DNA of 64,000 bases, taken from NCBI GenBank assembly GCA_963691705.1, contig OY829542.1, positions 44,761,105 through 44,825,104 on the forward strand, read 5' to 3'. Under the pieces are notes generated by a model that searched no databases, was not told the origin of the DNA, and worked only from the letters and a program-made list of their open reading frames with translations. Positions 47,561 to 58,498 of this stretch are shown piece by piece; the first letter of the stretch is position 1; each line of letters begins with the position of its first letter. Source of the DNA: Viola odorata (lineage: Eukaryota > Streptophyta > Magnoliopsida > Malpighiales > Violaceae). The position numbers and the translations under genes are program-made.

Positions 47561-47918
47561 CAAGAAAAAATACTAGGTGTTTTATCGACTTCTGGATCTA
47601 AAGGTCTCTAAAAACCCCTAGGAGATCTTATCATACGCATAATGAACCAGTGAAAAGAAAACCTAGAAAAGATGGGGTGAAATACCTTGAAAGAAAAGAG
47701 TTACAGGCGAGCTGGCGGTGGACGACGGACGAGCAAGAAATTTCTTCGTGATAAAGCAGAAGGAAAAGGGAAAAGGAAATTTGAAAGGAGGGTAAAAAAG
47801 AGTAAGAAAGAGAAAGTAGTCTCCTCTTAAAGGACTAAGAGCCACCACACTAATTGAGCAGCCAATCATATGAAGACGCGTGTAGAAAGGAAGCTGCCAC
47901 GTGGAATCATATTAAAGG
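47561..47918. other. Element B upstream region of antisense gene 2; ends with duplication AAAGG
   Basis: No ORF. The minus strand has a TATA-like TTTAAGAGG near 47833. The last five bases, AAAGG (47914-47918), are the target duplication of element D. Confidence 0.55.
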
Positions 47919-48446
47919 TGATAACAATTGGAATGCTCCTGACGGCAACATTGGGGCTACGGCATCAATCCCGGACAAGTTTCTATACGCTTCCCTGAAA
48001 TGCCAACCTATCGCCTGGGCCAGCGGAAATTTCCTAGGATGGTCGACTTCAGCGGGGGGGGATCTCACGCACCTTTATGCGCACGGCGTCATCCCATCCT
48101 AGGGGACCAAGGAGGATATCGCTCCCGATAGACCCTACATGATTATCGCCCCAATGACGGAACTGATATCGCCCGAAGCGAGGGTTACAAACGTTGCCTA
48201 CCCCTATCGCTGTAAGATATCGCCATCTTAAGCCTATAAATACCCCCACGAATTCCAAACAGAAGGTAAGATCGGGATCATCTTGGAGAACCTCTACCAT
48301 TCTGAAAACTCGAACTGACTTAAGCATCGGAGTGTCTACGCCGGAGTCCCCCTCCGGCGCTTTGCAGGTACCTCCGACGCCGATCGCCTCCCATCCGACT
48401 AGCTGCTGCAGCCGTTTCCGACCAGAAGAGATCTCGGATCTTATCA
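47919..48446 (+). repeat. 5' LTR of element D (528 bp)
   Basis: TGATAACAATTGG...GGATCTTATCA. TATA box at 48235-48242. Short for a Tat element. The two substitutions relative to the 3' LTR suggest a recent insertion. Confidence 0.97.
48235..48242 (+). promoter_or_regulatory. TATA box of the element D 5' LTR
   Basis: TATAAATA in GCCTATAAATACCCCC; the same box in the 3' LTR is at 63599-63606. Confidence 0.75.
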
Positions 48447-48448
48447 AA

Positions 48449-48467
48449 TGGTGCTTTCATTGAGAGC
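48449..48467 (+). promoter_or_regulatory. Putative primer-binding site of element D
   Basis: TGGTGCTTTCATTGAGAGC starting two bases after the 5' LTR. It has the TGG start expected for pairing with a tRNA CCA end. I cannot assign the primer tRNA. Confidence 0.6.
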
Positions 48468-48531
48468 TTTGGTGTATTAAGTGAGCGTCCTTAATAGCCA
48501 AGCTCCGTTTAGTTGGGAGATCGGAACGGTT

Positions 48532-51500
48532 ATGACAGCCAGATCGGAGCCAGACCGGTCTACATTTTCCAATATTCCTTTCTCAACTCGCAGGCGGTTA
48601 TTTCCTTTTGCTACTGCTGAACTCTCTATGACGACGCAATCGACTATCTCGGGACCTCTGGACCTCTCGGTCGGGATCGCCGGAGGATCTATCTCCTCAC
48701 AGATGGTCATTTCTTCATCACAGACGGTGGGATCTGATCTTTACACTCCTCTTTTAGAAGGATCTGTGCTTAACAATGAAAATCCCTTTGCTATGGAAAT
48801 AGCGGCCCTTCGTTCCCGCTTGGAATATTTGACTGAAATGGCCACTAGAGTCACGCCTGGTGCTTCTGGATCTAGCGTTCCTCCTCGCGTCATGTTCACA
48901 CCATCTATTGTTGCTGATCGACCTCTGCCCCCGTTGTTTCCAGAGAACCCCCAAGTGCCTTTATCCACAGGAAATCCCCCGGTTGGTCATGTACAGCTCA
49001 CTCAAGGAGGAGTAGAGGCTTATGTACCACAAATGCCGCAAAGACTTCTTCTGCAGGAAGACAGGCAGCTTGAGGCGTTGAGGAACCGTTGGGCCGGACG
49101 GAGGGAAGGAACAAACAGGAGTTTATCTCCCGTATACAGTGAAAGATCCAGTAGCAGAAGATATCGAAGTCGTTCTCCCAGGAGTCGCAGTCGGTCTCCC
49201 AGGCGACATCATATACCTGAACCAAGGGAAGGAGGGCGACAAGGAGACATATCTCCCCCACGTCATGCGCGTGAGATTCTTGATGATACCTCAGGTCACC
49301 CTTTCAGTCGTCGTGTAAGACGTCACAGGGTCAGTAGGCGAGTGAAGCTTCCCGCTGATACTTATGATGGTACTAAAGATCCTATTTCGCACATCAACAA
49401 AGTGAAGGATTTCGTCCAGTTTCAAACCCACAGTGACGCGGCTTTATGTCAGATATTTGTTATGACCTTATCGGGAGTTGCTCGTCTTTGGTTTGAAGGT
49501 CTTCCTGGCGGATCCATTAGTAATTTCGCACAGTTGGAATCCAAATTTCGGAGCAGATTTAGTACAGCAATTCCAATTTGGAAATCTGCCGCAGCGTTAT
49601 TTGACATACAGTGGAAGCCCCAAGAGACATTGAAAGAATTTCTCAGCCGATTCGATCTGGAAATGTCATTAACGCCGGGCGTTACTATTGATTTCGCCAT
49701 AGAAGCTCTGAAAAGAAACTGCCACTATGGAAAACTGAAAGATGCATTGATGGTGGATCCTCCAATATCCTTGGACGCACTAAGACTTAAAGCCCATAAT
49801 TATGCGAAAATGGAAGAAGAAGAAAATAGAAATAGAACATTTAATATGCCGCCTGGGGCACCTCACATCCCTGCCGCTCCCGCAAATCCTCTGGTTGACG
49901 ATCATTACACTGATGATTACGCTCGACGGAAAGATTACATCCCAAAGACCTACGATAAGCAAAAAGGAAATTCCTCGAAAGGAAAACAAGGTAGTTCCCC
50001 TTATCAGCGTCAAGGGAACGCTAACAAAAATCGGGCATATGATCCGGATTTTCCCTCCTTGAATGTACCAAGAGCGGAGATCTTGGCGATAGCGGAACAA
50101 CGAAATCTTCCTATCCGTTATCCTGCACCCACGAAACCTGGAGTGCTTTTAGGCAAAAGAGAAAACGCTTACTGTAAATTCCATAAAGCCAGAGGACATT
50201 CCACAAAGGCTTGCAGAGAATTAAAGTGGGCGATAGAACGCTTGGTGGAGGAAGGATATCTGGGAGAATTTGTGACTCAAATAAGGGAAGATGCCCGAAA
50301 CAATCCGATAAGAAGAACGGCAGACGAACGACCAAGGCCCCCTCCAGTCCCACAGCCGGATAACGCTCCCAAAGGAAAGGGTGGGGAAACCTTCGCGATA
50401 GATGGCGACGACATCCCCATAATCAATATCATAGCGGGAGGGATCCCCTACGCAGATGAATCAGAACAGTCGATGGTGGCGAAAGGGGAAAAGCGTACGC
50501 GAGACGGCATAACAAAGAAAGGTGGAGCGATAGACATACTTGATCGCATGATCTTATCCTTTTCAGAAGAGGATGAAAAAGGCGTTATCTATCCCCATAA
50601 TGACGCCTTGGTAGTCACACCTGTCATCGCCAGTCATGGTATAAGAAGGACTCTTGTGGACAACGGGAGTGCCGTGAACCTTTTTTCGCTGGAAGCTTAC
50701 AATCTCATGAAACGCCCCCACGATGAGTTAACGCCTAGTAAGAGACCCATAGTCGGAGTGGATGGGACCCCTATCCCTATTACGGGAGTGATCACCTTAC
50801 CCGTATACTTCCGAGAAGACACTTACAAACGGTCAAAGAATTTGTTGTTCCTTGTTGTGGATCTGAATCTGCCCTATAACGTCATACTCGGACGGCCTTT
50901 CCTCAATCGCTTTGGAGCGGCGATATCACAAAAACATCTAAAGATGAAATACCCCTCCTGGGACGGGGTGGTATCGATAAAAGGTGATCAAAAACTGGCG
51001 GCAGAATGCTATTCGCTCATGACTCAGACAAGCTGCGATAGATACGTGTGTATAGCGGCAGACCCCTACGAGCAGGGTGATGAAAAGCGCGCTCAACCCC
51101 TTGACAAGATGGTACCCGTATCAGTGATAGGCAAAGAGGGAGCCAGCTTCCTGGTCAGCGATAAGCTCAGCCCAGCGGAAAATCTTCCACTGGCACGGCT
51201 GCTGAACAAATGCCAAGGAAATTTGGCATGGAAGCCCGCCGATATGCCAGGTATATCACGAGAAATAGCCGAGCACAGGCTTAACGTTGACCCTGACGCC
51301 AAGCCAGTTCAGCAAAAACGACGGGCGTTCTCCACCGAAAAAACGTCGGCTGTGGAAAAGGAGGTTGTAAAGCTCCTTGACGCGGGTTTCATTCGCGAAG
51401 TACAGTATCCCACTTGGTTAGCCAACCCGGTTCTTGTTCCTAAACCCAATGGAGATTGGCGTATGTGCATTGACTTCACCGATTTGAACGATGCTTGTCC

Positions 51501-54402
51501 TAAGGATTGCTACCCGCTTCCTCGCATAGATCAGTTGGTTGATCAAACCGCTGGGTACGCATATCTAAGCTCATTGGACGCCAATTCCGGATATCATCAA
51601 ATCCCTATGGCCCTAGAGGATGAGGAGAAGACCGCCTTCCTTACTCCTAAAGCCACGTATTGTTACACAGCGATGCCATTTGGACTAAAGAACGCGGGGG
51701 CCACGTTTCAGCGAATGGCAAATAAGATTTTTGAGGAACAAATAGGGAGAAATGTGGAAGCATATGTTGACGACATACTGGTGAAGAGTGTGAATTTTCA
51801 TGATCACCTGCAGGACCTAAAGGAAGTTTTTGATGTGATGAAAAGGTATCGCATGAAGCTAAACCCCCGGAAGTGCATGTTTGCATTTCAGACGGGTAAG
51901 TTCTTGGGCTACGTAGTTAGCCAGAAAGGTATCCAGCCTAATCCTTCCAAGGTTAAAGCTATACATGATATGATATCGCCGAGAACCGTTAAGGAAGTGC
52001 AAAGGCTAACGGGGCGCGTTATCGCTCTGGGACGATTCGTCTCCAAGCAAGGAGAAAAGTGCCTCCCTTTTTTCAAAGTCATACGACGGAAAGCCACGTT
52101 CGGGTGGACCCCAGAATGTGAGCAAGCATTTGTGGACTTAAAGGACTATTTATCATCCGATTTATTATTGACAAGGCCCGAGTCCGGCGATACCCTGTAT
52201 TTGTACTTGGGCGCGGCAGACGAAGTGGTCAGCGCCGTCCTTATTCGTGACGATAACCACACTCATCGCCCAGTTTACTTCGTGAGTCATGTCTTAAAGG
52301 ACGCGGAACTGCGATATGCTCGTATTGAGAAAATAGCGTTCGCCCTTATACAAGCCGCCCGCAAGATGGACCGATACTTCCAGTCTTATCCTATCGTTGT
52401 ACTTATAGACCAACCCTTGAAGAGGATATTTTGAAAGCCTGAATCTTCAGGAAGAATGCTGATCTAGGCCCTAGAACTCGAACAATATGGTTTGAGGTAC
52501 CAGTCCCGGCCATCCGTAAAGGCTCAGGTCCTTGCTGATTTTATAGCGGAGTGTACTTTCACAGAGGACCCTTTGAGTGGTGTACCTGAAGCGGAATGGA
52601 ACGATATGGATCTCCCGTTCCCAGAAATATATACGGATCTTTGGATCGTTCATGTGGACGGAGCCAAAAACCAAGAACTGGCGGGGGCCGGAGTCTTCAT
52701 AAATGGGCCGCACGATATGCATATACGGTATGCTATTCGAATCTTGCAGCCTTTGTCCAATAACGCAGCCGAATATGAGGCGTTGCTAGCTGGACTCAGA
52801 ATAGGAAGAGAGTTTTCTTCCAAGGGAAGGCGCGATACCGGCCAAACAGGAGATCTACGTCTAAAAATTTGTGGAGACTCCAAACTGATAATTGACCAGG
52901 TCTCAGGACACTCTCAGGCTCGAGAACCTATTATGGTGCAGTACCTCTCTAAGGTAACGCGAGAACTAGTGGAAATAAAGAAAGAGGGCATGCAAGTCAG
53001 CTTCGAGCACGTTCCCCGAGAGGAAAATGCTGAAGCCGATTACCTTGCCAAGCTGGCCGCGAATCCTGAAGCATCTATACCTAAAGATGTGTATTATCGT
53101 GAGCTATCGGTGCCGTCCTTCATGGAGGAACAAGCCTCTTTGTGTGTGAATGAGCTCGAGAATGATTGGCGGATTCCGGTAATAAAATACCTGATGCACG
53201 AAGAGCTGCCTGACGGTAACGCTGAAAAGATGAAAGTGCTAAGACAAGCTGCTCGTTGCACGTACTATAATGGGGATCTAATTCGAAGATGTTTTTCTCA
53301 CCCCGCCGCCAAATGTATAACCGAACAAGAGGGCCTTCACACCTTACGCGAAATCCATGAAGGGATATGCGGAATGCACGCGTCAGGCGGCACCATGGCG
53401 TCACAAGTTTTCAGATCAGGATTCTACTGGCCCACCATACGAAGGGATTGCCACGATTATGTACAAGCTTGCCCCAAATGTCAGGAATTTGCTAGAATTC
53501 CTCGACGTCCAGCCACGGAAATATCGGAAATCATCGCCCCTTGTCCTTTTGCCAAATGGGGGATTGACATCCTGGGTCCATTTCCAAAGGCAAGGTCCCA
53601 ACTGAAATTTGTGATAGTGGCTGTGGACTATTTTACGAAGTGGGCGGAAGCTGAAGCGGTTGCCACAATCACGGCAGAAAAAACATGGCGTTTTTTCAAA
53701 CATCAAGTTATCATGAGATTCGGGGTGCCTCGTATCCTTGTCAGCGATAACGGGACCCAGTTCACCAGCCAATTCTTCAAAGACCAATGCTCAGAATTCG
53801 GGATTGAGCAGAGATTCTCTTCCGTGGCTCACCCACAAACCAACGGACAGGCAGAGGTAACTAATAGGAGCATCCTCAGCGGTATTAAGAAAAACCTAGA
53901 GGGGTCTAAGAAGAAGTGGGCTGATGAATTGCCATATGTGATGTGGGCATACCGCATGACCGTAAAAGTTAGCACTGGAGAAACGCCTTTCGCGTTGGCT
54001 TTTGGAACTGAAGCCGTTACGCCAGTGGAAATTGGGGCCATGAGCCTACGGGTGGCTCACTTTCATGAGGAACTGAACGAGGAACGGTTACGTGCTAACC
54101 TGGACGCGTTACCAGAGGTTCGAGAAGAAGTCCTACTGAAAACGCAACACTACAAAAGAAAAATGGCCCGTTATCATAACAGGCAGGTCAAAGAGCGATT
54201 GTTGAAAAACGGTGACCTGGTGCTCCGAGACAGGCGAGCAACCGGACAACGTATGGGAAAGCTTAGTCCTAACTGGGAAGGACCGTATCGCGTAACCCAC
54301 GTTGTCGGAAGAGGGGCCTATAGCCTGGAGACACTTGACGGTACGCCCTTATCCAACTCCTGGAATATCGCTCGTTTGAAGTTATATTATCCTAGAGTTT
54401 AA
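48532..54402 (+). CDS. gag-pol: Gag-pol polyprotein of element D, one frame with two nonsense codons
   Basis: First in-frame ATG at 48532; 1957 codons. Approximate residues: Arg/Ser-repeat segment 201-228; capsid domain 276-428; CHHC zinc motif (CKFHKARGHSTKAC) 547-560; protease LVDNGSAVNLF about 708; RT 930-1130 with YVDD about 1077; first RNase H 1221-1300; second (archaeal-type) RNase H 1371-1505 with D, E, D, D present; integrase zinc motif 1604-1650 and DDE core with WGID about 1677, SDNG about 1739, NGQAE about 1770. The two stops, TGA 52432-52434 and TAG 52465-52467, lie between the two RNase H domains. Element B reads AGA (Arg) and TGG (Trp) there. Otherwise all catalytic residues I checked are present. 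Gag and pol share one frame without a visible frameshift or intron. Confidence 0.93.
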
Positions 54403-54525
54403 TTTTATCTGCACTATTTGGATTATAACGACCCTAACCGTGGCTAACGCTCAATAGGAGAGTTTTCGTGGGTTTGTGGTTGCTTTTGTGCAGGTAAAAA
54501 GGGGGGTACCCTGGGAGTGAAAAGT

Positions 54526-54945
54526 CCTATCCTTGTGATGGTCGGTCTTGATCAGATGGCCCACTAAGTGAGGGCACGACCCCAGTGTATCCTTGATTAG
54601 CGTCGGATTGAAAGATCCTTGACGCCCCCGGGGGTGAAAAGTCCTATCCTTGTGATGACCGATCTTGATCAGATGGCTCACTAAGTGAGGGCACTGCCCG
54701 GTATCTTTGGGATTGAAAAGTTCTTTAATGATAACCGATCTCGTGGAGACGGTACATCAAGACAAGACACGCCCCAAAGAGTTAGAAACTCTGTTTAGAA
54801 ACAAGAATCCTATCTTAACGGTCGGGCTGGTGCAGCTAAACCATTAAGTAAGGACACGGTTCTAAACGAGAGGACAACGCCTAGAAAAGTGAAAATTCCC
54901 TAGCCTTGTGATAGCCGTCCCGATCCGACAGCTCACGAGATGAGG
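54526..54945 (+). repeat. Tandem hairpin array downstream of element D pol (five units)
   Basis: Units at 54526-54573, 54643-54690, 54722-54767, 54809-54853 and 54899-54945, most preceded by GTGAAAA. They match the array in element B. The stem is kept while bases change: CTT-GTGA with TCAC-AAG (unit 2); TGAT-ACCG with CGGT-ATCA (unit 3); CTTAA-GGT with ACC-TTAAG (unit 4); TTGTGATAGC with GCTCAC-GAG (unit 5). Outer CCT/AGG closes four of five. It lies between the ends of convergent pol and antisense gene 1. Confidence 0.75.
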
Positions 54946-55505
54946 CACTCAGAAAGGCCGAACGAGAGATAAGGGAAACGTGAAGGATCACGTAATTCCA
55001 GCTAGTAACCGGATGAGTAATCCCTGGCGAAGTATAGAGCTGAGGGAAAACGCGATTCGAAATGGGTTCCGTGATAAAGCCTAATGATGGCAGCGAACAG
55101 GCTCCTACGGGTAATCACTATCTCTCAAATCTCGTTTTGTTACTGATGATCTACAATTAGAAATGTGCAGAATACTTCTGAGCAGCGGAAGGAGCGGTGG
55201 TCATGATACCGATAGGCTTATCGAAAGGCCAACCCGACACAGATCTTGGTCATCTTGGTATAAACACCAAGGATCTGCTCAAGAAAGTAAACGCACCGTG
55301 AGGATAAGGCAACCCCAGTGACGAGAGAAGTCTCGCGATGAGAAAAATAAAAGAGGAATATCGATAAAGGGATTGTCTAGAAATATTAAAGGCATCTCAA
55401 GGATTTACAAAGATTCAATGTTCAAAATAATTATGCCGCAAAGACAAAAGACAAAAGCCAAGCGATATTTGATAGCTGGAGGGAACGGCAAAATATCGTG
55501 ACATA
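54946..55505. other. Spacer between hairpin array and antisense gene 1 end, element D
   Basis: No credible ORF. Contains CCAGCTAGTAACCGGATGAG, also present after the array in element B (CCAGTAGCCGGATGA near 28732), so the conserved block extends past the hairpins. Confidence 0.5.
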
Positions 55506-56711
55506 TCAGCTCTCGGGGTCTTTTCGTTTCCAGCCCGCTGCCTTGGCCTGGCGATAGCCTGCCTCGTTGATATGGGCAGAACTCTGTAGAAAGGCTTTCG
55601 CGACATCTTCGCCCTTGTACGCATCCACCCCATGAATTTCTTCGAAACACTTAACTAGAACACGGGCGGTCTGTTCAGCATGCCACCAGCCCATATCGAC
55701 TGACTCTTCCGCCAAAGCTGCCTTCTCCTTTTCTAAAGAGGACTTCTCATTCTCCAAAGCAGTCACTTTGGCCTGTTCCTCTGACAAAGCTGTTTCCAGA
55801 GCGGAATGTTGTTTCTGTAAATTGTGGTGAGCCAGCAGTATCTTGGAACGATCTGCCAACACCTTTTTCCTTTCATCTTGCTCCTTGGACAGCTCCGCCG
55901 AAACAGAACGGAGGGAAACAGTCTGATGCTTCACCTCCTCCGCCCAGTAGTGAAATTTCATCATATTGGAGAAAAGGCTAGCACGGAAGGAGTTCACTTT
56001 GTCATCTTCCGCCTGGGAAAGGAAAGTTTCCCGTTCTGCAGATGAGGCCAGAATTTGAGAAGCCAGTAGGGCAGAAACCTCATCTGAACCATCGCCCCCG
56101 ATGGCTGCCAAACCACGGGCACGGAAGTCGAACAACTCAACCTGATGGGTCACTTCGCCGAGCCCGTTTAATGGACAAAGATCCGCCACAAAATTGAAAG
56201 AGGTTCCGACTTCATTATAGCGTTGCCGCCAAGGAACGCTAGAGGGAACGAAAGCCAGAGGCCTAGGGGCGCGAACCTGTGAAGAAGAACTGCCCGGGGG
56301 CAGGAAGGTACCATGAGGCTGATAGCCCGAAAGGTCCTGCAAGACGTCTTGATAGCCTAAAGAAGAGGAATAATGATGCACAGGCCCACCAAAGGAACTG
56401 GGCGAAGCACCAAAGGGATCCGCACCTCCTAGGTCCCCCAAAACTTCCGCGGAATGTCCACCTGGAGGAACCACTGCGGAATTAGGAACGTTAACGGAAC
56501 CACCTTCCCCCGCGATGTTAGAGGAGGGTATGTTCTCATCCTCGCCTTCTATCCGGGCCCTCTTCGCGGAACCCCTCAGCACATAAGTGAGATTCATATC
56601 GCCTGAAGGAGCGGAAGCAGTAACTACAACGGTCTCCTGCAAGGAGTACAAATTGAGAAAAAAGAAAAATAGATCAAATGACGACAGATATTGAGGCACA
56701 ATATATCGCGA

Positions 56712-56746
<35 letters not shown>

Positions 56747-57879
56747 GCTTACGGTAGCGGTGTTGAGGGAAGGTGGTGCCTCAGAAGACCCCGCAGCGTC
56801 GGGAGAAGGAGTAAGAGTGGCGATACTCTGTGTTCTTTTCTTCTTTTTTCCTCTGGCAATGGCCTTAGGGGCCTGAGAAGACGAGGGAGCAGCAACGGTC
56901 ACGATGGGAACACCTTCAGGGATGTCAGTATCCCCTTCGCCAACCGAGGAGGAGGATACTTGAGCGAGATTCGCGGAAGTAGCCGGAAGCTCAGAAGGAT
57001 TATCAGTGGCCTATGAATCGAGCTTTTCCCTTTCTTCTCTATTCTGAGCTCTCCTTAAGCGTCTTCTTACGCTTTCGGGTTTATAATCAGGATCCGTCGC
57101 TGCAAAATCACAAAATAACGTCAGCGTTAGTATCAGTGATGAAAGGGAAAGGTAGCGCGATACTCACGTCTAACGCACTCCTGAATGGCCATTCTACAGG
57201 CCGTGAGTCGAATATGAACGCTGATCTCCAGTTGGAGTAAGGTGTTTAACCATCCTTGTTCACGAGCGGGAAGTGTCCCTGGTCGACTCCAAACGCCATC
57301 TTGGACGTCCTGGTTGAACCCAGAACGCCACTCGGGACCAGGAGCGTCAGGAAGATTTATCAGAAAGAACTCCTTTTTCCAAGCCTCAACAGAAGACTCA
57401 ATATGGAGCAACTTCCAAGTAAAAGACTTGAGAGAATCATCGTCAAAGTGAGGCGATATGGTTATCACACCCCGGCACTTCATCAATTTAAAAAGGGATC
57501 TAAGCAACAAAAGAGAAGGGGAAGTGATCCCCTTATATCTACAGAGTTCCAAAAAAGCATAAACACAGCAATATGCATTTGGGGCTAACTGGGCAGGATT
57601 GAAATTGCCAGCAATAAGCAAACCCTTGACGAAAGAATCGATAGGGAGCCGGAAACCGTAGCGAAACATCTGGGCATATAAGACCCTTTGATTGCCGGTC
57701 AGAACGCTGTTTAAACGAACTGACCCAGGGGCAACAACAGCTTGGTAACCGTCAGGAATAACGGCACCGTGAGTAGCCAAATGCTCCTGGAGAATGGCCT
57801 CCGTGGTAATAACACTGACCGTGGTATCCATTTTCTTCTCATCGATGGATCTTGACTCAGAACGGCGAGTCTTTGCCAT
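55506..57879 (-). CDS. Antisense gene 1 of element D: three-exon gene, ~729 codons, function unknown
   Basis: ATG at 57879 (MAKTRRSESRS). Exon 1 57879-57168 (712 nt); intron 57100-57167 (donor TAGAC|GTGAGTATC, acceptor GATTTTGCAG); exon 2 57099-56753 (347 nt); intron 56637-56752 (donor GCTACC|GTAAGCG, acceptor CTCCTTGCAG); exon 3 56636-55506. The phases (1, then 0) keep one frame across both junctions. The only stop is TAG 57013-57011 in exon 2, CAG-type. Exon 1 (residues ~60-120) resembles the putative gypsy-type transposon domain PF04195 (MFRYGFRLPIDS...FNPAQLAPNAYC). Exon 2 has a basic RGKKKKR patch. Exon 3 has a long coiled coil (~580-690), then a GWWHAEQ...EEIHGVDAY segment. The TATA box is upstream. 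The protein is not an envelope, RNase H or protease. A regulator of host silencing is possible but unproven. Confidence 0.8.
56713..56745 (-). repeat. Poly(T) tract (33 nt, minus strand) in intron 2 of antisense gene 1
   Basis: A33 on the plus strand directly after the donor region (GTAAGCG then T run on minus). Length is likely polymorphic. Confidence 0.9.
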
Positions 57880-58498
57880 GGCAGGACTAAGGAAATAGAA
57901 ATGAAGAAGACGAGGGAAAAGAAGGGAAATACCTTTGAAAGGAAAGAACTTCGAAAGCCTTGAATGGAGGTGAGAAGGGCAAGACGGCCGAGAGATAATA
58001 TGAAAAAGGGGAGTGAAAAAGAAAAGGGAAGAAATAAAGAGGGTTTATAACCCTAGTAATTAAAAGGAAACGACGGATGCTGCAGTCGTTGTGTCGAAGC
58101 GGCATGAGGGATAAGACTCAAGCAATGAGTACGACTCTAGAAGAAGCGCGACAAACGCTTCGATCTTGTTAAAATTTCTAAACACGCTAAGGTAAAGCGG
58201 CAGAAGAAACGAACACGTGTGTCTGCACCATCATGACTTTTCCCGCGCACCGACGGAAGGGTCGCGAGCATTAAATGCTCTGAAAAGTAGATGTGACTTT
58301 TTGATAAAAAGCAAAAGCGATATCACAAGAAAGGAAATGATGCAAATCGGCGTTGAATAAAAGAACAGTTCTCAAGACAGTACAAGAGAGCGAAATAAAA
58401 TAAGATATCGCCCGAAGAGCAAGGTACCGATATCGCCGCGAGATAGGACGTTGTTACAAGACATGGAAAACAAATAGCAATGTTCTTCAATGGATCAA
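57880..58498. other. Promoter and spacer between antisense genes 1 and 2, element D
   Basis: No ORF of note. The TATA of gene 1 is at 58043-58049. A possible 5' UTR intron lies between AAAG|GTATTTCCC (about 57932) and TTTCCTTAG (about 57891), just ahead of the ATG. Confidence 0.5.
58043..58049 (-). promoter_or_regulatory. TATA box of antisense gene 1, element D
   Basis: TATAAAC in AGGGTTATAAACCCTC on the minus strand, about 170 nt upstream of the ATG. The conserved counterpart in element B is at 32352. Confidence 0.55.

Noticed and set aside
48049..48447. Minus-strand ORF in the element D LTR (also 63371-63811)
   Set aside because: Present in both LTRs by identity only; overlaps promoter and R regions; no domain.
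48481..48531. GTG at 48481 as the start of the element D polyprotein
   Set aside because: Plant translation starts at ATG; the first in-frame ATG is at 48532, with a short leader after the primer site.
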